Below are positions 42,192 to 51,033 of a DNA stretch of 64,000 nucleotides, piece after piece. The stretch's first letter is position 1. Each line of letters starts with the position of its first letter. The stretch is taken from the NCBI GenBank assembly GCA_031548885.1, contig JAVBQO010000001.1, positions 186,001-250,000 of the forward strand. The letters are read 5' to 3'. Made by a program: the position numbers and the translations under genes. The notes under the pieces were generated by a model. It searched no databases. It was not told the DNA's origin and worked only from the letters and a program-made list of their open reading frames with translations. The stretch comes from JAVBQO01 sp031548885. GTDB taxonomy: Bacteria > Patescibacteriota > Saccharimonadia > Saccharimonadales > Saccharimonadaceae.

Positions 42192-42787
42192 AACATTTTC
42201 TCCAGCTCAGGTTTCACGGTTTTCGCAATCAGTTCATGGCCATCGTCATTCGGATGCACGCCGTCCGGCATGACTTCGCGTTCCAATTGCGCCATGGCTA
42301 ACGGGTTCAGAATGTCGATGTATTTCACATTTTCGTTTTCGCAAACGTTCCGCGTGGCTGCGTCAAATTCGCGAATGCGCGTCAACTGATAATTGTAATC
42401 GCCCCAAGCTACCGGATTTGTGCGCTCGTCCACGCAGGCCGACGGGCTAACCACGACAATTTTGTCGGTAAATTTGCGTGCTTGCGCAATTAATTCCTGA
42501 ATATTTTTGGCGTATTGGTCGACGGTATTCCACGGTTTGCCGCCGCCAATCAATGCATCGTTGACGCCGACAGAAAATACTACTATCAAGTTTTCACTAT
42601 TCCTAGCCGCAGTTTCATTATCAAATCGTTTAATGACGTCGTTCGTCGTATTACCTGAAATTCCCAGATTAAATACCGCGGTGTATTCGTCGCGAAAATG
42701 GAAATCGTTCGCGATTCGCTGCACCCAACCGCCCCGATGATCGTAGAATCCTTGCGTGATACTGTTGCCAAAAACCAGAATATTCAT
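42188..42787 (-). CDS. SGNH/GDSL-family esterase or lipase-like hydrolase
   Basis: 199 residues. Block I is ILVFGNSITQGFYD, where the usual GDS is GNS with the nucleophilic Ser at residue 9. Block III is FSVGVNDALIGG (GxND) and block V is MPDGVHPNDDGHELIA with the Asp/His pair. Family members hydrolyse esters of lipids, sugars or thioesters. There is no signal peptide. It overlaps the Nudix gene by 4 bp. Confidence 0.85.
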   Translation of the reverse strand: MNILVFGNSITQGFYDHRGGWVQRIANDFHFRDEYTAVFNLGISGNTTNDVIKRFDNETAARNSENLIVVFSVGVNDALIGGGKPWNTVDQYAKNIQELIAQARKFTDKIVVVSPSACVDERTNPVAWGDYNYQLTRIREFDAATRNVCENENVKYIDILNPLAMAQLEREVMPDGVHPNDDGHELIAKTVKPELEKML

Positions 42788-42809
42788 CGGTCGCCTTTCG
42801 CAGATGCCA

Positions 42810-43436
42810 TCATATCTTTCGCCGTTTCATTTCGTCCCGAATTTGCGTGATCGACCGACCGCCGAATTCCCAATATCGATTTCCCTGATATTTGCCCGAC
42901 GGATTAAGTAGTCCACGCGATTTCATAATTTTGTGCGTCAACCCCGATAAGCTGTGAATTTCGCCTTCGTATTCGACTTCGCTGTCGTTGATATTTTTGC
43001 ACGTTATTTGCGAGTCGTCTTTGAATACCAACGTGTCGCCGTTTTTGATGCCCAGTTCCGAACGAAGGATTTTGTTTTTGCCTTCGGCTTCGCGAACTTT
43101 CACGGTTTCGTCGAAAGCTTCTTCTTTGTTGAGGTTTTCGGGGAATATGACTCTGCCGTCGAACGCCAACAATAATTGCTTGACTAGCTCTTTGTCGAGT
43201 GCAAAAAGCTCACTGTCCTCGACACGATGTTTGTTGAAAATCTCCTGAATCAGTCGCTCTTTTTCGGAATAATCACTCAGCTCCATTGCGAAATATTTTT
43301 TCAAACCCGCCACGTTGTAATATCCGTTACGCTCCAAATGGCGCATTCTTTCTTTGAACTGTTTCGGCTCCGATTTGCCGATTTTGATCAAGCCAGCCAC
43401 CGATGTCGTCATGACATAAACTACGCCTTTGCTCAT
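42810..43436 (-). CDS. GIY-YIG (T5orf172-like) nuclease-family protein
   Basis: 208 residues. The N-terminal GIY-YIG-like domain reads GVVYVMTTSVAGLIKIGKSE then FKERMRHLERNGYYNVAGLK, with the two motif tyrosines changed to VVYVM and LIKIG as in the T5orf172 group. The C-terminal part holds a small strand-rich domain ending KYQGNRYWEFGGRSITQI. Proteins of this design are common accessory genes in bacteria, and some are phage- or defence-associated. Whether it cleaves DNA is unknown. It is coupled to pheS by a 4-bp overlap. Confidence 0.8.
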   Translation of the reverse strand: MSKGVVYVMTTSVAGLIKIGKSEPKQFKERMRHLERNGYYNVAGLKKYFAMELSDYSEKERLIQEIFNKHRVEDSELFALDKELVKQLLLAFDGRVIFPENLNKEEAFDETVKVREAEGKNKILRSELGIKNGDTLVFKDDSQITCKNINDSEVEYEGEIHSLSGLTHKIMKSRGLLNPSGKYQGNRYWEFGGRSITQIRDEMKRRKI

Positions 43437-44440
43437 TTGAATTTCCTCAAAAATGCCAGTTTTCCAGATTCAAAGTTCCTAAGATCCTCAATGCCATACT
43501 TCAACATAACAAGCCGTTCCAGCCCACCACCCCAAGCAAAACCGCGATATCTCGCCGGATCAATCCCGGCCGCAGACAAAACATTCGGGTGAATCATGCC
43601 GCAACCAAGCATTTCCAGCCAATCGCCTTCTTTGCCGCCCAAAACCGCCGGTTTTTCAATCGCAAATTCCAAACCCGGTTCGACAAACGGAAAATACGCC
43701 GGCTGAGTTTTGATTTTCAATTTCTGGCCATAATACGATTCGAAAAAGCTTCGCAATGTGCCGAGCATTTGCGAAAGCGACGCCGAATCTGAGACAAAAA
43801 CTCCCTCGACTTGGTAAAACGTATGTTCGTGCGTGGCGTCGACATCTTCGTTGCGAAAAACGCGGCCATAACTGATCGAGGCGATTTGCCCGCCTTTTTC
43901 CAAACCTGCACGCCCGTCCTGCAAAATCCGATGTTGCATCGTCGACGTGTGCGCCGGCGGAATAAAGTTTTCCTCGGTGCGAAACGTGTCGTAACCGTCG
44001 CGTGCCGGGTGACCTTCGGGAAAGTTCAACGCGCCAAACATATGCCAATCATCGTCGATCTGGCGCGACTCGACCGCCGCGAATCCCATGCGTGTAAAAA
44101 TATCGATGACTTTCGCAAGCTCCGTCATCAACGGATGCGCGGTGCCATTTTGCGTCGGCAACAACGTCGGCATTTTCGCATTGATATCGAACGGTGCTGT
44201 GATGTCGATCGGCTCGACCGCGGCCTCCTCGCGGGCGGATTCCTTTTGCGAAATTGCAGATTCCAGTGCCTGTTTCAATTCGTTAATTTTGCGACCAAAT
44301 TCGCCGCGTTTTTCAGGCGGAAGTTTCGGAATCTCAGCGTAGAGTTGTTTTAATTCGGACGCTTTCAAAACGTCACGCGGCTCCGCCAATTGGTCCACGC
44401 GCGTCAAAAGCTCATCACGAATCTGGTCAATTTTTTGCAT
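43433..44440 (-). CDS. pheS: Phenylalanyl-tRNA synthetase alpha subunit
   Basis: 335 residues from the ATG at 44440, chosen over an in-frame TTG at 44452 that falls inside the -10 box. Class II synthetase motifs are visible: an N-terminal coiled coil, HPLMTELAKVIDIFTRMGFA, then FIPPAHTSTMQHRIL, GRVFRNEDVDATHEHTFYQV and the closing AWGGGLERLVMLKYGIEDLR. It heads a leftward run of nine genes to pheT. A TATAAT lies at 44457-44452, 11 bases before the ATG. Confidence 0.96.
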   Translation of the reverse strand: MQKIDQIRDELLTRVDQLAEPRDVLKASELKQLYAEIPKLPPEKRGEFGRKINELKQALESAISQKESAREEAAVEPIDITAPFDINAKMPTLLPTQNGTAHPLMTELAKVIDIFTRMGFAAVESRQIDDDWHMFGALNFPEGHPARDGYDTFRTEENFIPPAHTSTMQHRILQDGRAGLEKGGQIASISYGRVFRNEDVDATHEHTFYQVEGVFVSDSASLSQMLGTLRSFFESYYGQKLKIKTQPAYFPFVEPGLEFAIEKPAVLGGKEGDWLEMLGCGMIHPNVLSAAGIDPARYRGFAWGGGLERLVMLKYGIEDLRNFESGKLAFLRKFK

Positions 44441-44469
44441 AACTACCGACAATTATAGATGAAACCAAC

Positions 44470-44503
44470 GCAAAAAGCACGTCCAAATCGACGTGCTTTT
44501 TGC
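44470..44503. terminator. Strong bidirectional hairpin after the coiled-coil membrane protein gene
   Basis: Perfect 13-bp arms GCAAAAAGCACGT (44470-44482) and ACGTGCTTTTTGC (44491-44503) with an 8-base loop. On the minus strand it follows the stop of the gene ending at 44510 and separates it from the pheS promoter. Confidence 0.8.
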
Positions 44504-44509
44504 AAAAAA

Positions 44510-45355
44510 CTATTTATTCAATTCAGTTTTTAATTTGTCAATGTCGGCGTTGATTTGCGTGCGGTCAGTCTCCAGCTGCGTCTGATACGATTGAATGTCA
44601 GTTTCGGCTGTTGTAATTGCAGTCAGAGCGGTTTTCGCATTCGTTGTCGCCGTCGACAAAGCCGCCGTATTGCCATCGGTCAGAGCCGTTGCCGCGTCGC
44701 GATAATATCCGGCCGCTTTGTTCAAATCCGCAGCGATTGCGGACTGTTTGCCTTTCAGCGCGTCCGACGCGTTGATCGCGGATACTTTTTTCGCAGCAGC
44801 ATCAAAATCATCCGCCAATGCGTTCAAGGCCGCCGCATTCGCTGACGCGCTCGTTGTCGTCGTTATCGCTTGATTCGCCTCTGTCACAAGCGACGCAATC
44901 GTTTGCGTGTATTCGCGCACGAATTCGTTGTAACCAGCCAGCGTCGCCGCATAGTCGATGATGTCCTGCGCCAATTTGTCGTAATCAGCCTGCAAATCCG
45001 CCACATCCTGATAGTCACCGCTGAGAATCTTGCCAGCGACGACGTCCTGCAGTTCGGCTTTTTGCTGCGAAAGTTCGGCCAATTTTGCCTCGTCTTTGGT
45101 CTCGATCGCGCTTATCATGTCGTTGATGCTGGTCGCGACGTCGTTGCGATAATCATCAGCCGCTTTGTTGGCCTGGACCATTTGGAACATTGCGGCGCCG
45201 GCCGCCACGGCCAAAATTACCACGATGATAATCAGCGTAACGACCAAACCGGTGTGTTTTTTCTTGGGCGCAGAAACAGGCGCGTTCGTCGGCGCTGACG
45301 GCGACGGAGCTGGCCGCGTAACTGGTTGATTTGGTTGCGAATTGTTTGGATTCAT
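44510..45355 (-). CDS. Single-pass membrane protein with a long extracytoplasmic helical domain
   Basis: 281 residues, family unknown. A Pro/Ser/Asn-rich cytosolic start (about 1-33) is followed by one membrane helix (about 36-58, GLVVTLIIIVVILAVAAGAA). The remaining 220 residues are helical and rich in Ala, Thr, Asp and Gln, with heptad-like spacing that predicts coiled coils. The orientation (basic KKKH before the helix) puts the long domain outside. A structural or adhesin-like surface role is possible. It stands alone, with its own terminator. Confidence 0.6.
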   Translation of the reverse strand: MNPNNSQPNQPVTRPAPSPSAPTNAPVSAPKKKHTGLVVTLIIIVVILAVAAGAAMFQMVQANKAADDYRNDVATSINDMISAIETKDEAKLAELSQQKAELQDVVAGKILSGDYQDVADLQADYDKLAQDIIDYAATLAGYNEFVREYTQTIASLVTEANQAITTTTSASANAAALNALADDFDAAAKKVSAINASDALKGKQSAIAADLNKAAGYYRDAATALTDGNTAALSTATTNAKTALTAITTAETDIQSYQTQLETDRTQINADIDKLKTELNK

Positions 45356-45389
45356 ATGGTTTCTCGTTTAATTACTAATCATTATATAT

Positions 45390-45626
45390 TTACCGAACCA
45401 TAATCGCAATCACGATTACAATTACCACAAACGCGGCCAAAATCAACGCCCAGACCCATGCCAAGCTAGTGGTTTGTTTGTAGTTCTTGACGTAATTGCT
45501 GTCTTCGACGCCGTCAGGTGGGTCGTTTTCGATTTGCGCCGTTTTCGCAGCTTTTTCGCGCAATTCCGCCACCAGACGTTTTTGCAACTCACTTTTTTTG
45601 CCGGGGTTTGTCATGAATAATGCCAT
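45390..45626 (-). CDS. Small tail-anchored membrane protein
   Basis: 78 residues from the ATG at 45626; a longer frame to 45662 is possible but lacks support. A charged N-terminal part (PGKKSELQKRLVAELREKAA) and a polar middle are followed by a C-terminal membrane helix (LAWVWALILAAFVVIVIVIA). The family is not recognised. It may share regulation with the coiled-coil gene 34 bp downstream. Confidence 0.5.
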   Translation of the reverse strand: MALFMTNPGKKSELQKRLVAELREKAAKTAQIENDPPDGVEDSNYVKNYKQTTSLAWVWALILAAFVVIVIVIAIMVR

Positions 45627-45685
45627 GTTCACATAGTAGCACTTATGGTATACTATTGTCATAAATTAAGGAGGAGTTACAGAAT

Positions 45686-46615
45686 ATGGCTAATAAAAAA
45701 GCCTCTTCTACGGCGAAAAAAGCCGCGCCAAAAAAGGCAAAAACTTCCGCTGCCGCATCGGTGAAAAAAACCGAAACCAGCGCAGCAGAAGTTAAAAAGA
45801 CAGTGATAACAGAGAACACAGACCTCAAAACAATCGTGCGTCCCGGCGCACTGGTTGCCGAATTAATCGGTACGTTTTTGTTGGCCGCAGCCGTGATCGG
45901 GTTGCTTGGCGACAAAATGATGGTCATGTTGGCGCTAATCGTCATTGTTGTGGTATTTGGCGTCATTTCGGGCGCACATTTGAACCCGGCAATCACGGTT
46001 GCTATTTGGGCTAACCGCAAAATTAGCGGACTAAAAGCCATGTTCTACATCTTGGCGCAAGTACTGGGCGCGTTGCTGGCGTACGTTGTGATGCACGCAA
46101 TTTTCAACGGCAGTTTGGAAACGCTCGTGACGGCGGCCTTGGCAAAACAAGGCTTGACCGACGCCAGCGTCATGCAATACGGATCCAACAGCATCAAAGA
46201 TTTCATCGCTGCTCAAGGCGGCGTATCGGAGCTTGCTACCAAATTGGACGTCAAAATGTTCGGCGCAACGTTGGCTCAAGGCTCGCATTGGCTGGCGTTC
46301 TGGACTGAATTACTCGGTTCGACGATATTCGGCTTGGGCATCGGCTACGCTGTTTTGGCCAAGAAAAAGAACGCGCTTACGACCGGTTTCGCAGTCGGCG
46401 GCAGTTTGATGCTCGGCCTAGCGATTGGCGGCGCAACCGTCATTTTGAACCCGGCCGTCGCTGCGGCACTCGGCGTTTTCGCACAGTCGACCTTCGCCTG
46501 GAGTCAGTTATTCTGGACTGTTGGCGTGTATATTTTGGCAACCTGCATCGGTATGACGGCGGGCTTTACGATTTATCGTTTGGCACTACGCGATACTGTT
46601 GACAAAACTGCTTAG
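45686..46615 (+). CDS. Aquaporin / MIP-family channel with a Lys/Ala-rich N-terminal extension
   Basis: 309 residues. Both NPA half-helices are present (SGAHLNPAITVAIWANRKIS and ATVILNPAVAAALG), with six membrane helices in between and around, so it should pass water, glycerol or other small solutes. The first 50 residues are unusual: Lys/Ala/Thr-rich, disordered and positive, like nucleic-acid-binding tails. A second oddity is a long loop of about 45 residues between the halves (about 145-190). A GGAGGAG ribosome binding site precedes the ATG, and an intrinsic terminator follows at 46633. Confidence 0.9.
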   Translation: MANKKASSTAKKAAPKKAKTSAAASVKKTETSAAEVKKTVITENTDLKTIVRPGALVAELIGTFLLAAAVIGLLGDKMMVMLALIVIVVVFGVISGAHLNPAITVAIWANRKISGLKAMFYILAQVLGALLAYVVMHAIFNGSLETLVTAALAKQGLTDASVMQYGSNSIKDFIAAQGGVSELATKLDVKMFGATLAQGSHWLAFWTELLGSTIFGLGIGYAVLAKKKNALTTGFAVGGSLMLGLAIGGATVILNPAVAAALGVFAQSTFAWSQLFWTVGVYILATCIGMTAGFTIYRLALRDTVDKTA

Positions 46616-46632
46616 ATAAACGATCATATTGA

Positions 46633-46656
46633 ACCGCTCGAAATTCGGGCGGTTTT
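46633..46656 (+). terminator. Intrinsic terminator of the aquaporin gene
   Basis: Stem ACCGCTCG paired with CGGGCGGT (one G-U pair) around AAATT, followed by TTTTATATTT. It lies 18 bp after the stop. Confidence 0.7.
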
Positions 46657-46664
46657 ATATTTGG

Positions 46665-47726
46665 CTAATCGTTTTGCGGTTTGTCAATCAGCAGCGGATC
46701 GACGGACGCATCGGTTTTCGCAATTTTGACGACGTCTTTGTCGACTTTTTTGAACTCTTTGTGAGCGTTGTTGTAATGATTGACAGTCGTGCCCAAACTG
46801 TTGCCGAGCCGTTGCATGTAGTCCTCGAATTTCGCAATGTGCGAGCCAAGTTGACCGACGCGAATTTGAATATCTTTGGCTTGTTCCTCGATTTGTAGAC
46901 TACGCAATCCCTGTAAAACGGTTTGCAAATACGCCATGAAACTCGTCGGGCTGACGATGATAACTTTTTTGTCGCGAAACGCGTATTCAATCAAATCACG
47001 CGCGTCGCCGCCGTTTGCGCCGACTTTATTGATCAACAAATCATAGTACACCGCCTCGGACGGCACGAACATAAACGCGAAATCCATGGTTTTTTCGTTG
47101 GGGCGAATATATTTGGCGGTTTCGTCAATGCGAGCCTTCAGATCGTTTCGTACCGCCTGCGAAAGTTTTTTGCGTATTTCCGGATCTTTTTCGCCAACCA
47201 AACGATTGTAATTTTCCAAACTAAATTTGGAATCGATCGGCAAAATTTGACCCTTTTCCAGAAAAATCACCGCGTCGACAATTTCCCCATCGCGAAATTT
47301 GTATTGCGATTGCCAACGGTTCGGCGGCAACACATTTTCCAACACATTCGCCAAATAATATTCGCCGAACACGCCGCGTTGCTTCGGATTTTGCAACACG
47401 TTCTGCAAAGTTTTCAACTCGTCCGTCACGTCGACAACGCGCTTGTTGGTTTCGTCCAATTTCGTCAATCGCGCCGACACGTCGTTGATCAATTTGACGC
47501 TTTCGCTGAATTGTTTTTGCACGGAATCCTGGTTTTTGTCCAAGCGTTCGGTCATAGTTTTTTGCAAAGACGTCTGCAAATTTACCACGTCGCGACGCAA
47601 TTCCGTGACGTCTCGCTGCAAAAACTGCTCGCCCGCGTTATCCGGCTTTTTTCGCAAACTAACGAACAGAACTGCAACCAACACGACCAATATCAAAACC
47701 GACAAAACAATAAGCATAATTTCCAT
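46665..47726 (-). CDS. rmuC: DNA recombination protein RmuC homologue
   Basis: 353 residues. An N-terminal membrane helix (IMLIVLSVLILVVLVAVLFVSL) is followed by a coiled coil (about 35-130) and the RmuC nuclease-fold domain, with KQRGVFGEYYLANVLENVLP, AVIFLEKGQILPIDSKFSLE and DFAFMFVPSEAVYYDLL plus IIVSPTSFMAYLQTV. The family limits inversions and other rearrangements in Escherichia coli by an unclear mechanism. A leaderless-type promoter precedes it, with TAGAAT six bases before the ATG. Confidence 0.92.
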   Translation of the reverse strand: MEIMLIVLSVLILVVLVAVLFVSLRKKPDNAGEQFLQRDVTELRRDVVNLQTSLQKTMTERLDKNQDSVQKQFSESVKLINDVSARLTKLDETNKRVVDVTDELKTLQNVLQNPKQRGVFGEYYLANVLENVLPPNRWQSQYKFRDGEIVDAVIFLEKGQILPIDSKFSLENYNRLVGEKDPEIRKKLSQAVRNDLKARIDETAKYIRPNEKTMDFAFMFVPSEAVYYDLLINKVGANGGDARDLIEYAFRDKKVIIVSPTSFMAYLQTVLQGLRSLQIEEQAKDIQIRVGQLGSHIAKFEDYMQRLGNSLGTTVNHYNNAHKEFKKVDKDVVKIAKTDASVDPLLIDKPQND

Positions 47727-47741
47727 GCTTACATTCTATCG
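47727..47741 (-). promoter_or_regulatory. Leaderless-type promoter of rmuC
   Basis: Read on the minus strand, TAGAAT (47738-47733) ends six bases before the ATG at 47726. No ribosome binding site is present. It overlaps the stop codon region of the upstream membrane protein gene, which ends at 47742. Confidence 0.45.
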
Positions 47742-48254
47742 TCAAATCAGTTTCACGACAAATTGAAACGCCACAACCAGCGCCAGCATAATGAAAAACG
47801 ACAACCCGAATCGCCGAATTTGCGCAACCAAGCCAAACAGCAGAAACGACAGCGCCACGATCACGGCGTCCCACAGCGTAGCTTGCCACCACACCAGCGG
47901 CCCCAACCACGTCGCAATTCCCCAAATGCTCGCCAGCGCCGCAACTGCAATCAACAACGGCCGATACAGTCGCATCGCGTGCATGACACTGACAGCCAAT
48001 ATTCCGACCAAAACCAGCGCAACTACGTACGAAATCGAGCCGGCGTTTTGGCACACCGCAAACGTATCCGGCGTTTTGCAAAACAACGGATCCATGACCC
48101 ATTTGTCTAAGCCCATTTTTGCCAGCCACGCCAGCGCCCCGGCTACGAAACCGACAATCGTCGCGATGATAATTTCACGCCGTTCAAATTTTCGCAATAT
48201 TGATCGTTTTTCGGTCGCCGATGCTGACGCCGTTTCAGCCATTGTCTGCCCCAT
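47742..48254 (-). CDS. Multi-pass membrane protein of unknown function
   Basis: 170 residues with a charged N-terminal 30 residues and about four to five membrane helices (IIIATIVGFVAGALAWLAKM, SYVVALVLVGILAVSVMHAM, LLIAVAALASIWGIATWLG, AVIVALSFLLFGLVAQI, LSFFIMLALVVAFQFVVKLI). The loop after helix 1 has two Cys (LFCKTPDTFAVCQNA) that could form an external disulfide, reminiscent of small CPR membrane proteins but not of a family I can name. The ATG has a GAGGA ribosome binding site. Confidence 0.6.
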   Translation of the reverse strand: MGQTMAETASASATEKRSILRKFERREIIIATIVGFVAGALAWLAKMGLDKWVMDPLFCKTPDTFAVCQNAGSISYVVALVLVGILAVSVMHAMRLYRPLLIAVAALASIWGIATWLGPLVWWQATLWDAVIVALSFLLFGLVAQIRRFGLSFFIMLALVVAFQFVVKLI

Positions 48255-48272
48255 GAAATTTCCTCGTCCTGT

Positions 48273-48791
48273 TTATGGAGAGATTTTACCACTTTTCGTG
48301 CGTCGTGGCAATTTTTGATGTTCGGCACGCGTATCGTAGTGATAAAATTTGAAATACCACAACGCACCAACGGCCGCTGCGAAAACTCCACCGACCACAT
48401 CAAGCGGCGTATGCACCAACGCCAAAACTCGCCCGACGCCAATCGCCATTGCGAATAATAGCAAAATGTAACCGAATGTGCGCCACTTTGTCATGAAAAT
48501 CACCGCGAACGCCAACGTAAACGCGAAAAGTGTGTGATCCGACGGAAAACCTGGATTATCCATATAGCTAGCGCCAGCCGTGATGCCCAACTCCATAAAC
48601 GGCCGCGTCGATTCGTGAATCGGCAACAACCCCATCAGCCGCGCCACGAACAATCCGGTCAAACCGGCCATCAAAATATACGTGTAAGTTTTGAAACGAT
48701 CGCCCGGCTTGACCCCAAACCACAGCGCAACAATCGCCGCCAAACCCAGCGGAAACATCAGCCAATCGGCCAGAAATTGGATTACAGTCAT
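48273..48791 (-). CDS. PAP2-family membrane phosphatase
   Basis: 172 residues with about five membrane helices. The three phosphatase motifs are visible: ESTRPF (K/R-x6-RP region), GFPSDHTLFAF (PSxH) and GRVLALVHTPLDVVGG (SR-x5-H-x3-D, with SR replaced by GR). The family dephosphorylates lipid phosphates, and in bacteria often undecaprenyl diphosphate for cell-wall carrier recycling. That function is likely but not proven here. It has a leaderless-type promoter. Confidence 0.85.
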   Translation of the reverse strand: MTVIQFLADWLMFPLGLAAIVALWFGVKPGDRFKTYTYILMAGLTGLFVARLMGLLPIHESTRPFMELGITAGASYMDNPGFPSDHTLFAFTLAFAVIFMTKWRTFGYILLLFAMAIGVGRVLALVHTPLDVVGGVFAAAVGALWYFKFYHYDTRAEHQKLPRRTKSGKISP

Positions 48792-48806
48792 GCGCCTATT
48801 CTAGCG
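48792..48806 (-). promoter_or_regulatory. Leaderless-type promoter of the PAP2 phosphatase gene
   Basis: On the minus strand TAGAAT (48803-48798) ends six bases before the ATG at 48791. It lies directly after the stop of the exported-protein gene at 48809. Confidence 0.45.
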
Positions 48807-48808
48807 AT

Positions 48809-49192
48809 TTACGACAAGCGTTGCAAACGTTTTTCGACCAATTCGGCGATTTTTTCGTCCGACCAGCCGCGGCGTTTCAATTCGTCTTTGGATTTGCCGA
48901 CCATGGCGACGTTGAACGCTTTTTCGTTTTTGAAGCCGTGTTTTTTCAACACGCGTGCGAAATTATTTTCGCTGTCGCGCAATTCCGTTTTTAATTCGTC
49001 GACTGTTTCGCCGAGTGTCGCCGCACGCAGCTCCATTTTGCGGTCGTGCTTTCGGTACGAACGTGACAACTTTTTGTCATTTCGCTGCGATGTGGCCGAA
49101 TCGCCGCTGGCCGCTGATGCGCCGGACGAGGCCGCCAACGCCAACATGGCCGTCAACATTATGGTTGCTAAAGCTTTGGTTGCAATTTTCAT
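48809..49192 (-). CDS. Small secreted or surface protein of unknown function
   Basis: 127 residues. A signal peptide is clear: Lys at the start, a hydrophobic run (LATIMLTAMLALAASSGA) and an AxA-type cleavage site (GASAAS) near residue 28. The mature part is basic and helical (KKLSRSYRKHDRKMELRAAT, then ELKTELRDSENNFARVLKKH). The stretch GWSDEKIAELVEKRLQRLS closes it. No known family is recognised. A strong AAGGAGGG ribosome binding site precedes the ATG. Confidence 0.65.
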   Translation of the reverse strand: MKIATKALATIMLTAMLALAASSGASAASGDSATSQRNDKKLSRSYRKHDRKMELRAATLGETVDELKTELRDSENNFARVLKKHGFKNEKAFNVAMVGKSKDELKRRGWSDEKIAELVEKRLQRLS

Positions 49193-49362
49193 ATGCCCTC
49201 CTTATATTTTAGAAAAGCTTACAGTATTTATTATATATTTTTACACGCCGTTTGTCGTACGTGGTTTTTACAATGCAATCTCAGTTTTTGCTCAGCATGT
49301 GGTTTTTTCGCTTGCGAATTTCTGCTTCGCATTATATAGTAAGTAAAAATCACAAAACAAAC

Positions 49363-51033
49363 ATGTTCAAGTATATTTTTCCCACCCTGAAAAACTACAA
49401 AAAATCGTTTTTGGGCCGCGATATTACCGCTGGTATTGTTGTGGCTGCCTTGACGATTCCGGTCGCCATGGGCTATGCAGAAGTTGCTGGTTTGCCGCCA
49501 ATCTATGGGTTGTACGCGTCGATTTTGCCGGTAATCGGCTACGCGCTTTTCGCTAGTTCGCCGCAGTTGATTTATGGTCTGGACGCATCAGCCAGCGCGA
49601 TAACAGGTTCGGTCATCGCCGGATTCGGCATCGCCGCCGGATCAGTCGAAGCCATGGCAGTTGCGCCGGTTCTGGCTTTTACGACGGCATTTTTCCTGTT
49701 TGTTTTCGCAATTTTGAAACTCGGGCGATTCGCATCATATCTGTCAGCGCCGGTTATGAGCGGTTTTATTTCCGGAATTTCCATTGCAATTATCGTCGGA
49801 CAGATTCCGAAAATGCTCGGTGTTGAAGCGTTCGGCACGGACTTTTTCGCAAATATCGGATCGGTTTTCGAACATTTTTCGGCGATCAGTTGGTGGTCAG
49901 TTTTGGTCGCGATCGTCGCGGTAATTATTATTTTGTTGGGCAAGAAATTCGCGCGAAAAATCCCGTGGGCGTTGGTCGTTTTGATTCTGGCCACGATTGC
50001 CAGCACGGTGTTCAATTTCGCAGGCGATGGTATCGCGATTGTCGGCGACATTCCACAAGGCTTGCCGCATTTCGTCTGGCCGGATGTTTTCTCGCCGCAT
50101 ATTCAACAAGCTTTCGGCATCGGCTTCGTCATCGCCGTAGTGATTTTCGCCGACTCGCTGCTGACTTCGAACAGTTTCGCCCTGCGCGGCCACTACAAAG
50201 TCAACGACGACCGCGAGCTGTTCGCGTTTAGTATTTCCAACTTTTTCGCGTCGATTACTGGGGCTAGTCCGACCAGCGCTAGCGTTTCACGCACCGCCGC
50301 CAGTGAACAATTCAAAGGCAAAACGCAGCTGGTCAGCGTCGTCGCCGCACTCGTCATCGCGCTCGTCGTGCTATTCCTCAGCCCGCTGTTGCACAATATA
50401 CCGCAGCCGGTTTTGGCAGCGATTATTTTCGCAGCGCTAATCAGCGTCGTCGAAATCGGCGCTGCGAAAAAATTATTTCGCGAAACCAAAGCCGAATTCG
50501 CAATATGGATCGCGTCGGCCGCTGGCGTGCTGTTGATCGGCGTGCTGTTCGGCGTGCTGATCGGACTTATTCTGTCGTTCGCCGATTTCATTCGCCGTTC
50601 GACCAAACCGCCGCAGGCATTTTTGGGCAAAGTTCCGGACGAACCAGGCTACTACGACATGAAACGCCACCCGGAAGCCAAACCAATTCCAGATATCACG
50701 ATTTATCGGTTCAGTTCGGCGCTGTTTTTCGCAAACATAAAAATTTTCGAAAACGCCGTGTTCGGCATCGTCGACAAACAAAAGCCGCACGCCATCATCA
50801 TCGACGCCAGCGGGATCACTAGCATTGATACAACCGCGGCCGCGGAACTCAAAATCATTTTGCAACGTCTGGAAAAATCCGAGATTGATTATTATTTCGC
50901 CGGCGAAATCGGCAAATTCAACAACCAACTGATTAAGTTCGGGCTTGACAAATACATCGATCATCACCGAACGCTGAAAACTATCGATCTAGCAGTCAAA
51001 CACGCGCAAAAACAAATCAAGGAGGCAAAATGA
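49363..51033 (+). CDS. SulP/SLC26-family anion transporter with STAS domain
   Basis: 556 residues from the ATG at 49363; the frame extends further upstream but those residues do not resemble the family. About 10-12 membrane helices carry the SulP signature (AALTIPVAMGYAEVAGLPPIYGLYASILPV). SLLTSNSFALRGHYKVNDDRELFAFSISNF and the FASITGASPTSASVSRTA segment form the central binding region. A C-terminal STAS domain (about 435-550) contains DASGITSIDTTAAAELKIIL. Likely substrates are sulfate, bicarbonate or other anions. The stop overlaps the next gene start (ATGA). Confidence 0.92.
   Translation: MFKYIFPTLKNYKKSFLGRDITAGIVVAALTIPVAMGYAEVAGLPPIYGLYASILPVIGYALFASSPQLIYGLDASASAITGSVIAGFGIAAGSVEAMAVAPVLAFTTAFFLFVFAILKLGRFASYLSAPVMSGFISGISIAIIVGQIPKMLGVEAFGTDFFANIGSVFEHFSAISWWSVLVAIVAVIIILLGKKFARKIPWALVVLILATIASTVFNFAGDGIAIVGDIPQGLPHFVWPDVFSPHIQQAFGIGFVIAVVIFADSLLTSNSFALRGHYKVNDDRELFAFSISNFFASITGASPTSASVSRTAASEQFKGKTQLVSVVAALVIALVVLFLSPLLHNIPQPVLAAIIFAALISVVEIGAAKKLFRETKAEFAIWIASAAGVLLIGVLFGVLIGLILSFADFIRRSTKPPQAFLGKVPDEPGYYDMKRHPEAKPIPDITIYRFSSALFFANIKIFENAVFGIVDKQKPHAIIIDASGITSIDTTAAAELKIILQRLEKSEIDYYFAGEIGKFNNQLIKFGLDKYIDHHRTLKTIDLAVKHAQKQIKEAK

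Noticed and set aside
49252..49362. N-terminal extension of the SulP transporter from 49252
   Set aside because: The 37 extra residues do not match the family, no ribosome binding site supports that start, and a family-like start (FKYIFPTLKNYKKS) follows the ATG at 49363.
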